Shown: positions 25,147 through 33,035 of the stretch, one piece after another
How the letters are laid out: the number at the start of each line of letters is the position of its first letter
Position numbering within the stretch: position 1 is the stretch's first letter
DNA from: Paenibacillus sp. SYP-B3998
Lineage (GTDB): Bacteria > Bacillota > Bacilli > Paenibacillales > NBRC-103111
Reading direction: 5' to 3'
Assembly (NCBI RefSeq): GCF_010820665.1
Contig: NZ_JAAIKC010000003.1
Span: 372,001-436,000, forward strand
DNA: 64,000 bases
Notes under the pieces: generated by a model
Told to the model about the DNA's origin: nothing
Database searches by the model: none
What the model saw: only the letters and a program-made list of their open reading frames with translations
Position numbers and translations under genes: made by a program

Positions 25147-25884
25147 ATGTCATTATCTAAAGATAAATGGTTGAAATACAGGTTTTTGAGAAGCTACAAA
25201 CCGCTCGCGCTCCATGTCCCGGAAACGCAAAGGATGACAAGAAATACCTTTTGGAAGCTGGTCAGAAAGTATACACATGTCATAGTTAAACCGGTATGGG
25301 GAAGCAGAGGACGCGGTGTCATTCAAATTTCTTCAATAGGGAACAACAATTATGTGTTACATTATGAGAATATAAGAACTACGATACACGGTAAGGAACA
25401 GACTTATCGGTTTATCAAAAGAAAAATCGGTTCAGCCAGCTATATGGTGCAACGCAGAATTCCTCGGCCGACCATCGGTGGCAGTCCTTTCGATCTAAGG
25501 GTCATTATACAACGCAAAAGAAACTCCGCAAAATGGGTAGTCACCGGAAAAGTTGCCAAAGTCGCAGGGAGAGGTTATATCGTCTCGAATCATGAGAGGA
25601 GCAAAGGAAGCTTGCTACCGGTTCCAATCGCTTTACATCGTTCCACAATCAGACATTATTCCACACAACACTTGCTATCCAAGATTCAGCGCGTTTCGAT
25701 ATTATCGTCAAAACGCTTAGCTTCTTATTTTCCCAGACACCGTATATACGGATTGGATATAGGATTGGATAACAACGGGAAGGTTTGGATCATTGAAGCG
25801 AATCTTTTTCCTTCCAGGTCCCATTTTCTTGCTTTGAGGGATAAAACGATGTACCGTCGAATTACGGATTTCAAAAAGAGTTGA
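25147..25884 (+). CDS. Second YheC/YheD-type ATP-grasp protein
   Basis: The protein has 245 residues. It shares the layout of the first ATP-grasp protein: PLALHVPETQRMTRNTFWKL, the ATP lysine in VIVKPVWGSRGRGVI, FDLRVIIQRK and YGLDIGLDNNGKVWIIEANL. The two are clearly diverged from each other, not a recent duplication. The gene starts two bases after the transaminase stop (GGGAGGGAAGG as ribosome binding site), so it belongs to the phosphonate operon. Two ATP-grasp enzymes would allow two successive ligations, or one could load a donor. The partner carboxylate or amine is unknown. Confidence 0.78.
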   Translation: MSLSKDKWLKYRFLRSYKPLALHVPETQRMTRNTFWKLVRKYTHVIVKPVWGSRGRGVIQISSIGNNNYVLHYENIRTTIHGKEQTYRFIKRKIGSASYMVQRRIPRPTIGGSPFDLRVIIQRKRNSAKWVVTGKVAKVAGRGYIVSNHERSKGSLLPVPIALHRSTIRHYSTQHLLSKIQRVSILSSKRLASYFPRHRIYGLDIGLDNNGKVWIIEANLFPSRSHFLALRDKTMYRRITDFKKS

Positions 25885-25929
25885 AAAAAATAAAGTAGTT
25901 ATTTTACTTCTATTCGAACAATGATTGAA

Positions 25930-25959
25930 AACATCGCCCGAAAAAGGTGGTGTTTTTTT
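25930..25959 (+). terminator. Rho-independent terminator of the phosphonate operon
   Basis: AACATCGCC pairs with GGTGGTGTT (two G-U wobbles) around CGAAAAA, followed by T residues. It is 45 bp after the second ATP-grasp stop. The 180 bp after it hold no gene. Confidence 0.65.
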
Positions 25960-26143
25960 CTCTGTTTGGATAACAGAATAAGCGGAAGTCCGAAAAGCCG
26001 AGCAGCAAGGCAAGTCGTAAAAGTGAATTTTTCAGAAAATCTTTTATTTCCAGATTACTTCGAGAAGATAGTTATTTTTGAATGGCATGCAGACGAATAA
26101 TTAAACTTTGCAGTTTGTACCCCAAAATCATAAGTTTACTCCA

Positions 26144-26172
26144 TTGATAAGTGAAGTAATCTTTATTATAAT
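26144..26172 (+). promoter_or_regulatory. Sigma-A promoter of the siderophore-binding protein gene
   Basis: -35 TTGATA (26144-26149), a 17-bp spacer and a perfect -10 TATAAT (26167-26172). The Fur box begins eight bases after the -10, so it covers the transcription start. Confidence 0.8.
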
Positions 26173-26179
26173 ATAAATC

Positions 26180-26198
26180 GATAATGATTATCATTCTC
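26180..26198. promoter_or_regulatory. Fur box
   Basis: GATAATGATTATCATTCTC matches the 19-bp Fur consensus at 17 positions. It directly follows the -10 of the promoter at 26144 and lies 34 bp before the lipoprotein start. Iron-dependent repression is strongly indicated. Confidence 0.9.
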
Positions 26199-26232
26199 TT
26201 TCAAAATCGAATATTGGGGGAAATACAGCCAG

Positions 26233-27207
26233 ATGAGAAAAGCACGAAGATTTGTCGTCATTTTAGCAATTACAACCTCGATGGTCGCATTGCTTGCGGC
26301 TTGTGGTACTAAAATCAAGGAAACAGCAACTTTGCCTAGCCCAGTAGCAACAACTGCTGCAACACCAGAACCAGCTACAAGATCTTTTACAGATTCTAAA
26401 GGCCATACGGTTGAAATTCCAACTCACGCCAAAAAAATCGTGTATACGGGAAGCGATTTGGGAGATCTGCTGGCATTGGGAGTTAAACCCGCCGGTGCGG
26501 CGCTTGGGGTTATTGCCACACAGGTAGCTTTTCCAGACTTATTGACAGGTATCGAAGACATTGGAGATACATCAGCTAATCTTGAGAAAGTACTCTCGCT
26601 TGAACCGGACCTCATCCTTATGGATAGCGGCGGCACTTACTATAAATCAAAAGATTTTGAGGCGCTTAATAAGATTGCTCCAACCGTTACCTACGACAGG
26701 CTGCCTACTTATGAACGATTGCTTGTAATAGGAGATATCCTAGGAAAGAAAAAAGAAGCTGAGGACTGGATTAAAGCCTTTAAAGTTAAAGTAGCGGGAA
26801 TCAAAAAACAGCTAGTTGTTAAAGAGGGTGAAACTGCATCTGTTTACATTCGGTTAGGTAAAGAGTTCTACGTTATGGGAAATAGTGGGTTCGCGACAAT
26901 TCTATACGATACACTTGGTTACACGCCTGCTCCAATGGTCAAACAGAATTTGATTGATAAGAATGAAAGATTCGGTGATTTAAACAACGAGCTTTTGCCT
27001 GGATATGCAGGGGACTATCTTTTTGTGCTCACGGATGAGGATGAAACAGCCAGAGCAGCCGCAAGTTCTTTTACAAATGATGCTGTCTTTAAATCAATTA
27101 AAGCTGTTGCGAACAAAAAAGTCTATTATATCCAAACGAAGTGGAATTTTGATGATCCGATTACCAAGGAAAGATTATTGGATGAACTCCCGAATATTAT
27201 GGAATAA
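26233..27207 (+). CDS. Iron-siderophore ABC transporter substrate-binding lipoprotein
   Basis: The protein has 324 residues with a lipoprotein signal (MRKARRFVVILAITTSMVAL, lipobox LLAAC) and a Thr/Pro/Ala-rich linker. The two-lobed FecB/FhuD fold follows: FTDSKGHTVEIPTHAKKIVY, DLLALGVKPAGA, VLSLEPDLILMDS, SVYIRLGKEFYVMG and a long inter-lobe helix. It captures ferric siderophore or a related chelate at the outer membrane face of the cytoplasmic membrane. No permease or ATPase gene is adjacent, so it must serve a transporter encoded elsewhere. A Fur box and a good promoter precede it. Confidence 0.88.
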   Translation: MRKARRFVVILAITTSMVALLAACGTKIKETATLPSPVATTAATPEPATRSFTDSKGHTVEIPTHAKKIVYTGSDLGDLLALGVKPAGAALGVIATQVAFPDLLTGIEDIGDTSANLEKVLSLEPDLILMDSGGTYYKSKDFEALNKIAPTVTYDRLPTYERLLVIGDILGKKKEAEDWIKAFKVKVAGIKKQLVVKEGETASVYIRLGKEFYVMGNSGFATILYDTLGYTPAPMVKQNLIDKNERFGDLNNELLPGYAGDYLFVLTDEDETARAAASSFTNDAVFKSIKAVANKKVYYIQTKWNFDDPITKERLLDELPNIME

Positions 27208-27262
27208 ATTTGTATCGAGGTCAAAATAATTCATGTCGTACGTACCATTGTCCAACCTGTAG

Positions 27263-27297
27263 GAGCCCAAACGTGAAAACGCTAGAGCTCTTTTTTT
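27263..27297 (+). terminator. Possible terminator after the lipoprotein gene
   Basis: GAGC and GCTC with an inner CG/CG pair form an interrupted hairpin, followed by TTTTTTTC. The stem is weak, so the call rests mainly on the T run and position. Confidence 0.4.
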
Positions 27298-27394
27298 CTG
27301 AAAAACGACTTCGACAAAGTCAGACTGGATAGGTTAATAAATTTTTGATGCCCACATAAAAGCTAATTTAGATATCATTCTCACTTCGTTCCAA

Positions 27395-27759
27395 CATGGC
27401 TCCCGTGTAGTCCATCAAGCCGAAGGAATTAATAGAAACGACCCGGCTCATTCAAACAGGGGGGACATCCAATCACACAAGAAATCGCGGAGCAGGTGTT
27501 TGAGGAGATGAAGCAGCAACGGCTGCGCCTAATGGAGAGAGGAGAATCCGTAACGCCTAATCCGTACGGATTAACCAGACGCGAGTTGGAAATACTGGAG
27601 CATCTTAACCAGGGACTCCGTTACAAAACCATCGCTGCCAACATGACCCTCTCGGAAGGTACGATCCGCAACTATGTATCTATCCTCTATTTGAAGCTTG
27701 GAGTCAATAACAGGGATGACGCAGTAAACAAAGTGAAAGAGGAGGGACTGCTTGACTAG
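27395..27759 (+). pseudogene. Truncated NarL/LuxR-type response regulator
   Basis: The 3' frame (27496-27759) encodes a LuxR-type DNA-binding domain: LTRRELEILEHLNQGLRYKT, IAANMTLSEGTIRNYVSILY and LKLGVNNRDDAV. Just upstream, 27418-27480 reads PKELIETTRLIQTGGTS in a different frame, the linker that ends a NarL receiver domain; a frameshift at about 27470 separates the two. The receiver domain with its phosphorylation Asp is absent. A free LuxR domain could still bind DNA if expressed, but there is no ribosome binding site at 27496. Confidence 0.65.
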
Positions 27760-27988
27760 GCAAGTGAGTTCGATCTAGGGCATATTCATACCGCATGATG
27801 CAGAACTATAACCAATTACTGTTGATTATGGGGAAAAACAAATAAGAAAAATTGTGCATAATGGTGGTTCATCTTATATAAAAATAGATTTTGCCTTTGG
27901 TATTGGACTAAGCTTCCAGAATCAAAGAGGGATTTGATACAACAATTGGGTAAGATAGAGAAATAGGTGGAAAGTTGGTGATGATGGA

Positions 27989-28477
27989 GTGAATAAGATT
28001 CGAGGAAAGAGAAGATATTTCAAAAAACTTTGGTCAAAGATAGAAAGTCATCAGCTACATGTTGAGAAAGATGCATGGTACGACTTATGGCATAGACACC
28101 TTGATTTTGGCGGTTTAGGCAACAACAGTCTAAAGATAAGAAGGGAACACATTAAAGCACATCTACACCTTTATTCGAGATTTCTAAAACAACTTGAAAA
28201 TTTTAATAAGCCTTATCAAACGTGGGTGTGTATTCATGAGGAAGATAGTGGAGCTGACGCAATATATGTCCATTCACCAAATCCCAACTCAGAAGTTTTC
28301 CCTTTAAATCTTGACTATATAAAGTGGGATTGCAAGCTTCCACAGACGTTTAATGACCTTATAGATGTAACACAATATAATGTTGGGTATTATGAATCTG
28401 AAATTGAACGGGTTTATTACATAGAGTCGAAGATTCTCCATTTTCCATTAGATGCAATGAAACATAAGTTTGATTAA
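27989..28477 (+). CDS. Hypothetical protein, 162 residues
   Basis: The GTG at 27989 is preceded by GATGGA. The product starts MNKIRGKRRYFKKLWSKIES, is rich in aromatic and charged residues (WYDLWHRHLDFGG, YQTWVCIHEEDSGADAIYVH) and has no signal peptide or membrane helix. It resembles a stand-alone cytoplasmic protein of the kind found as immunity or accessory proteins in Bacillales, but I cannot name a family. Confidence 0.6.
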   Translation: MNKIRGKRRYFKKLWSKIESHQLHVEKDAWYDLWHRHLDFGGLGNNSLKIRREHIKAHLHLYSRFLKQLENFNKPYQTWVCIHEEDSGADAIYVHSPNPNSEVFPLNLDYIKWDCKLPQTFNDLIDVTQYNVGYYESEIERVYYIESKILHFPLDAMKHKFD

Positions 28478-28685
28478 ACGCGACTCCGATTAGAAGTGGG
28501 TTTTGCTTTAGACAGTGATATAAACCATTTGATCGTATATAGCTTTGTGCTTAGGTATACCGAGGCGAAGCATATCACAAGTAGTAGTAAAGCGGAAAGT
28601 AGATCGCTTGATGCTAATTTGAGGAACATTTCGTAAATCATTAGCGTCTGTCGTACTTTTTATACGAAAAGACCGGAGTCAGCTC

Positions 28686-28967
28686 ATGCTACGCCTGGTC
28701 TCTTTATTAGTTTACTTAAATCTTGACCCTAACAGGCAGTTTGATTCTAACGCAGAGGTTTTAAGTATTGAGAGTAAGCCAATTACAATGGGGTTTCAAG
28801 CAGTTGAACTGAGTCGCCATACAGTGCAAATAGTGCTGGTACACAATAGTACGGATGTTTTTATTGATGGGAAGAAGCTAGGTATGACTCATAAAATTGC
28901 TGATCTTTTTACTCTTTGCAAATACATTTCCAAGATGTATAATAAAAACAAACCGATCGGTCTTTAA
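28686..28967 (+). CDS. Questionable small ORF, 93 residues
   Basis: This open frame begins inside a hairpin-like sequence (AGACCGG ... CTGGTCT) and has no ribosome binding site. The inner part (VELSRHTVQIVLVHNSTDVF then IDGKKLG) looks protein-like. Its 3' end overlaps the promoter and operator of the TetR gene downstream. It may be a gene remnant rather than an active gene. Confidence 0.25.
   Translation: MLRLVSLLVYLNLDPNRQFDSNAEVLSIESKPITMGFQAVELSRHTVQIVLVHNSTDVFIDGKKLGMTHKIADLFTLCKYISKMYNKNKPIGL
28915..28943 (+). promoter_or_regulatory. Promoter of the TetR gene at 29007
   Basis: -35 TTTGCA (28915-28920), a 17-bp spacer and a perfect -10 TATAAT (28938-28943). The predicted start falls at the operator palindrome 28952-28961. 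Confidence 0.65.
28952..28961. promoter_or_regulatory. TetR operator, copy 1
   Basis: ACCGATCGGT is a perfect 10-bp palindrome within AAACCGATCGGTCTT. It shares the ACCG-NN-CGGTCTT pattern with copy 2 at 29645, on the other side of the TetR gene. It sits at the predicted transcription start, so binding would block the regulator's own promoter. Confidence 0.65.
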
Positions 28968-29006
28968 ATTTACATAAATCGATTTCGAATGGAGGCAAGT
29001 TGACTC

Positions 29007-29621
29007 ATGGGTAATCGCAAAGGAGAACAAACCAAGGCCTTCATCGTTCAAAAAGCGTCTCGGCTCTTTAACTGTCAAGGGTATATGGCATCTTCAATAT
29101 CCGATATCATGCAAGAGACAGGCCTTAGAAAGGGAGGGATTTACAACCACTTTGGAAATAAAGAAGAACTCGTATTGAGCGCATTTTCCTTTTCGATCGA
29201 CACGATGATTCATTTCTACTCCGAAGCGCTGGCGGGAAAACAAGGGTGCATGGAACGTCTTCTTTCCATCGTTAGCGTGTTTGAGAAGCTCGCTGAGAAC
29301 GAACTGCTACCCGGTGGCTGCCCCATTATGAATGCTGCAATTGAGGCAGATGACGCTGACCCCTTGCTTCGTGAAAAAGCCAGTGAAGCAATGGATCGCT
29401 TGTTCGGAATGGTTAGGCATGTTCTTCAGAAAGGAATCGAAGAAGGTGAGGTTCAAGCAAACGTCGACATCGAATTTGTGGCGACCGTTTTGATCTCCAC
29501 GTTAGAAGGAGCAATAATGTTAAGCAAACTTTACGGGAACATGGAGTATATGAGAAGAGCCGTTCTTCATCTCAAATCGTTTCTTACTTTGCAAGATGCC
29601 CCGTTGCTTAGAAAAGCCTGA
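29007..29621 (+). CDS. TetR/AcrR-family transcriptional regulator
   Basis: The protein has 204 residues. The helix-turn-helix domain is clear: FIVQKASRLFNCQGYMASSI, SDIMQETGLRKGGIYNHFGN and KEELVLSAF. The C-terminal domain with LPGGCPIMNAAIEADDADP is typical of the TetR_C group whose members often control redox or detoxification enzymes. GGAGG precedes the ATG. Matching palindromes lie at its promoter and between it and the next gene, so it should repress itself and the 4Fe-4S protein. Confidence 0.88.
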   Translation: MGNRKGEQTKAFIVQKASRLFNCQGYMASSISDIMQETGLRKGGIYNHFGNKEELVLSAFSFSIDTMIHFYSEALAGKQGCMERLLSIVSVFEKLAENELLPGGCPIMNAAIEADDADPLLREKASEAMDRLFGMVRHVLQKGIEEGEVQANVDIEFVATVLISTLEGAIMLSKLYGNMEYMRRAVLHLKSFLTLQDAPLLRKA

Positions 29622-29635
29622 AATGGCTTTTTTTT
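29612..29635 (+). terminator. Short Rho-independent terminator after the TetR gene
   Basis: AAAAGCC and GGCTTTT pair around TGAAAT and run into a T tract of about eight. The stem is short but the T run is good. It separates the regulator from its likely target. Confidence 0.6.
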
Positions 29636-29644
29636 GCCTGAAAA

Positions 29645-29660
29645 AAGACCGTTCGGTCTT
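29645..29660. promoter_or_regulatory. TetR operator, copy 2
   Basis: AAGACCGTTCGGTCTT is a 16-bp palindrome with a TT centre. It lies 30 bp before the start of the 4Fe-4S gene and resembles copy 1 at 28952. Two matching sites around one TetR gene support a local regulon. Confidence 0.7.
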
Positions 29661-29689
29661 AAAGTTGGAGTGAGAAGGAGTTGAGAATT

Positions 29690-31036
29690 GTGCAAAAGAC
29701 GACAATGACCGATCATCCTACCGTTAAACAATACTTCGAGAATAAGGAAACGGTACAAGGGCCCCCCAACGGAAGCCCTATAGAAACAAAGTGGTTACGG
29801 GAGCTATGTCTGCATGCAGGAGCGGACGATGTCGGATTCGTCTCTATTAACCGGAGTGAACTTGATGACCAGCGCAAAGAAATCCTGAGCCTGTTTCCCA
29901 AGGCGAAGACGCTTATAAGCTTCGTCTGCAAAATGAACCGAGAGCCTGTGCGTTCAACAGCACGATCCATTGCAAATACGGAGTTTCATCATGTTATCGA
30001 TACGGTGACGCATGTTGGACATCAAATCGTGAAACAACTCGAGGCTCAGGGCATCAAGGCGCTGAACCCGCCGGCAGGGTTTCCGATGGAGCTGACGCGG
30101 GAAGGAAAAGCGTGGGTCATTTCCCATAAACCGATTGCGGTTGCGGCAGGCCTTGGACAGATGGGCATTCATAGACTCGTCATTCATCCCAAGTTCGGCA
30201 ACTTTATTTTACTGGGTACGATCTTGACGGATGCGATCTTGACTTCAGAAAATCAAACGATCGATTACAATCCGTGTTTGGAGTGCAAATTGTGCGTAGC
30301 TGCCTGTCCGGTTGGGGCGATCGGTTCTGACGGACATTTTAATTTCTCCGCGTGTTATACGCACAATTACAGAGAGTTTTCCGGCGGATTCACGGATTGG
30401 GTAGAAAGCATTGCCGACAGCAGCAACTCCAAACAATACCGGGCCAAAGTAAATGATGCCGAAACGGCATCCATGTGGCAGAGCCTTTCTTTCGGGGCGA
30501 ACTATAAAGCAGCCTACTGTATGTCCGTTTGTCCGGCAGGAGAAGATGTGATTGGAGCGTTTCTTAACGATCGTAAGCATTTTTTTCAAGAGGTTGCCAA
30601 ACCGCTGCAGGATAAGAAGGAAATAGTCTATGTCGTTCCAGGCTCTGACGCAGAGAAGTATGTAAAAAAACGTTTTCCGCATAAACAAGCACGGCTCGTG
30701 AGCAACGGATTGCGGTCAAAATCAATTCGTTCGTTCTTGTGGGCGCTTCCTCATATGTTTCAAAGAAATCAAGCGAAAGATTTAAAAGCCACCTATCATT
30801 TCACATTTACTGGAGAAGAAGAGGCCAAAGCGACCGTTATCATTCAAAACCGCACACTTTCTGTAACAGCGGGACATGTCAGGGACGCAAACTTCCAGCT
30901 TGTTGCGGACAGTCGAACGTGGATTCGACTACTTGCTAAAGAAACTGGAATGTTGCCAGCTGTTTTGTCCGGTAACATTCGTACGAAAGGCCCTTTAAAA
31001 CTGCTCAAGGCTTTTCGCAGGTGCTTTCCATCCTGA
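29690..31036 (+). CDS. 4Fe-4S double-cluster protein with C-terminal SCP2 domain
   Basis: The protein has about 448 residues from the GTG at 29690 (AAGGAG nine bases upstream). The first two-thirds resemble epoxyqueuosine-reductase-type iron-sulfur proteins: GLGQMGIHRLVIHPKFGNF, then the cluster motif CLECKLCVAACPVGAI, and a second Cys set ending CMSVCPAGED. The last about 100 residues form an SCP2 sterol-carrier-like lipid-binding domain (TYHFTFTGEEEAKATVII to SGNIRTKGPLKLLKAF). It is likely a reductase acting on a hydrophobic substrate, under control of the neighbouring TetR. The true reaction is unknown. Confidence 0.8.
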   Translation: MQKTTMTDHPTVKQYFENKETVQGPPNGSPIETKWLRELCLHAGADDVGFVSINRSELDDQRKEILSLFPKAKTLISFVCKMNREPVRSTARSIANTEFHHVIDTVTHVGHQIVKQLEAQGIKALNPPAGFPMELTREGKAWVISHKPIAVAAGLGQMGIHRLVIHPKFGNFILLGTILTDAILTSENQTIDYNPCLECKLCVAACPVGAIGSDGHFNFSACYTHNYREFSGGFTDWVESIADSSNSKQYRAKVNDAETASMWQSLSFGANYKAAYCMSVCPAGEDVIGAFLNDRKHFFQEVAKPLQDKKEIVYVVPGSDAEKYVKKRFPHKQARLVSNGLRSKSIRSFLWALPHMFQRNQAKDLKATYHFTFTGEEEAKATVIIQNRTLSVTAGHVRDANFQLVADSRTWIRLLAKETGMLPAVLSGNIRTKGPLKLLKAFRRCFPS

Positions 31037-31520
31037 AGCCGGGTATCGTATGAGGTATTAGAAGTGAATTAGGATGAATTAAAACATGGATCGATAAAAA
31101 ATCCCGCGGGTTTTCAAACAACTTGCGGGTAAAATTACATGTTTTATTATAAATTACGGGATTCGGTTTTCATGAAAAAGGGCCACATATTTAGTTAATC
31201 AAAGATGATACAGGATGTCCCCCCATTTTCTAGTTTAGAAGTAGCAGCATAAAAAAGGTATCTTTTTTAGGGTAATACAGAGAAGAGTAAGCATAGACAA
31301 CGAAGCATAGATGAGTCGGAAGAACACTAACATACGGACGAAGATCCTGTCGGGCAGCATATCCGGCCTCCACCTCATGGACAGGTTGAATGAAGGAATG
31401 TGTGAGCGTAAGAGTATTTAAGTGAAAATCTATTCCTCATAGAGGGAGGATAATGTAATAAACTGTGTGGGAAGATGATGAATTCCTGTGGCATAGGCTA
31501 CAGTTTTTTTACATTAGGGT
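31037..31520. other. Non-coding stretch
   Basis: No gene is supported. CCCGCGGG at about 31105 and GCGGG 17 bases later could form a weak hairpin for termination on the reverse strand. The rest (31200-31480) has no open frame and no recognisable element. Confidence 0.4.
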
Positions 31521-31550
31521 TTGACATGCAACTAAATAGTTGCATATAAT
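31521..31550 (+). promoter_or_regulatory. Promoter with built-in ArsR operator, leaderless
   Basis: A perfect -35 TTGACA (31521-31526) and a perfect -10 TATAAT (31545-31550) flank an 18-bp spacer. The spacer plus two bases is the perfect palindrome ATGCAACTAAATAGTTGCAT (31526-31545). The ATG at 31557 begins six bases after the -10, so the mRNA should have little or no leader. Repressor binding between -35 and -10 would shut off the promoter. Confidence 0.8.
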
Positions 31551-31556
31551 AGAGGC

Positions 31557-31877
31557 ATGGACAAACTCTTTAAAGCACTTGCGGATGGAACACGCAGAGA
31601 ATTACTCGACCTCTTGTTCGCGAATAACGGACAGTCCTTAGCAGAACTCTGTAAAGAAATGACAATGAGTCGTCAAGCTGTTACGAAGCACCTTCGGCTG
31701 CTGGAAGAAGCAAATCTTGTTACTGTTGTTTGGCAAGGCCGTGAAAAGCTTCATTATCTTAACCCGGTACCTATCGGGGAAATTTATCAACGTTGGATCG
31801 GTAAATTTGAGCGTCACCGGATTGAGGCATTAATCAAACTAAAGCAAGATTTAGAGGAGGATTCTAATCATGAATAA
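31557..31877 (+). CDS. ArsR-family winged-helix repressor
   Basis: The protein has 106 residues. It is a winged helix: LADGTRRELLDLLFANNGQS, LAELCKEMTMSRQAVTKHLR, LLEEANLVTVVWQGREKLHY. No cysteine metal site is visible, as in the non-metal ArsR group that is paired with SRPBCC genes. The gene overlaps the SRPBCC gene by eight bases. The promoter palindrome at 31526 is its probable operator. Confidence 0.88.
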   Translation: MDKLFKALADGTRRELLDLLFANNGQSLAELCKEMTMSRQAVTKHLRLLEEANLVTVVWQGREKLHYLNPVPIGEIYQRWIGKFERHRIEALIKLKQDLEEDSNHE

Positions 31878-32313
31878 AACTTCATTCGTTTACACGACTT
31901 ACATTGCAACTACTCCCGAGAAGCTTTGGGCAGCCCTAACTAACAGTGAATTCACTAAGCAGTATTTTTTCGGTCGTGAAATCGTTTCAGATTGGCAAGT
32001 TGGCTCCAGCTTTAAATTGATGAATAAAGATAAGGTTGATCATTATGGTGAAGTTCTTGTATGTGAGCCGTATCGTTTACTCACTGTTACCTGGAGCGTC
32101 AAAGACGTTGAAGGAGAGCGAATGTCTAAGGTTAGTTATGAATTAACACCCTTGAACTCTACTGTAAAACTGACACTCCTACACGAGGATTTATTAGAGA
32201 AGGATATTCGCAAAGATGAAGGCAAGATTGAAGGATTTAATAATGGCTGGCCTGTCATTCTCAGCAATTTAAAGAGCTTGCTCGAAACAGGCAACATCCT
32301 GCCAGCCTTTTAG
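31870..32313 (+). CDS. SRPBCC-domain protein (AHSA1/CalC-like)
   Basis: The protein has 147 residues with the START/AHSA1 helix-grip fold: TTYIATTPEKLWAALTNSEF, TKQYFFGREIVSDWQVGSSF, VLVCEPYRLLTVTWSV, and a C-terminal helix GWPVILSNLKSLLETG. ArsR-SRPBCC pairs are common in Bacillales, and the function is usually unknown; hydrophobic-ligand binding is expected. The start overlaps the ArsR stop, with GAGGAGG as ribosome binding site. Confidence 0.88.
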   Translation: MNKTSFVYTTYIATTPEKLWAALTNSEFTKQYFFGREIVSDWQVGSSFKLMNKDKVDHYGEVLVCEPYRLLTVTWSVKDVEGERMSKVSYELTPLNSTVKLTLLHEDLLEKDIRKDEGKIEGFNNGWPVILSNLKSLLETGNILPAF

Positions 32314-32485
32314 TTTAACATTGGTTTAGGCTGAACCTCTGGAACCCCCGGCTTGACGAGTGTAATCGTAGTAATAGGTCACGGCTGACAATGTCTGCAA
32401 TGACGGGGGGGCTTTGGGGTCGCTCTTTGAAGGACAGTTATCACTCTGTTACTGATACAATTAGAATTAAGGAGAGGTCAACAAA

Positions 32486-32920
32486 TTGGAGCCGAATCAA
32501 GCGAATTACTCTGTTAACCATGCAGGTGCATTTTCGAATTTTGGGAACGTAACGGAAGGAATGCTAAAAGGAAAAATTTTTCTGAAAGATTTCTTAAAAC
32601 TTACGAGTATGGAAGTATCACTCAATAATCTGCCCCCAAAGGCGGAAATTACCTTCTATCACAAACACCAAGAAAATGAGGAACTCTACATCTTTCTTAA
32701 AGGACAAGGTCAATTTCAAGTGGACGGAAACGAATTTGATGTGTTCGAAGGAACTTCAGTTCGAATCGCTCCTGACGGAGTGAGAGCGTTGCAGAATACG
32801 TCCACTTCGGAAGACCTGTATTTTATCGTTATTCAAGCCAAAGAGAACAGCCTTACCCAATGGGTGGAGACAGACGGGATAATCCTGGAACAACCTGTCG
32901 AATTGTATTGTCATCGATAA
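32486..32920 (+). CDS. Cupin-domain protein
   Basis: The protein has 144 residues from the TTG at 32486 behind GGAGAGG. A single conserved cupin barrel is seen: motif 1 HKHQENEELYIFLKGQG (two His and a Glu as metal ligands) and motif 2 around VRIAPDGVRALQNTSTSEDL, in which the usual final His is replaced. Function unknown; it could be an isomerase, epimerase or a binding protein. It is a single gene with no clear partner. Confidence 0.75.
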   Translation: MEPNQANYSVNHAGAFSNFGNVTEGMLKGKIFLKDFLKLTSMEVSLNNLPPKAEITFYHKHQENEELYIFLKGQGQFQVDGNEFDVFEGTSVRIAPDGVRALQNTSTSEDLYFIVIQAKENSLTQWVETDGIILEQPVELYCHR

Positions 32921-33035
32921 CTTTGAGCGCGCTAGTGGCCTCAATCGTACATACGACTTCACATTCTCCTCCATTCTTCAGGTCAGCCTTTTCCTAAGTG
33001 CATTCCCTTTAGTTCTCATTTTAAAAAAATTTGCG

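Noticed and set aside
31250-31430. Possible group II intron or IS remnant
   Set aside because: No reverse transcriptase or transposase frame, no terminal repeats and no recognisable domain V; only vague resemblance.
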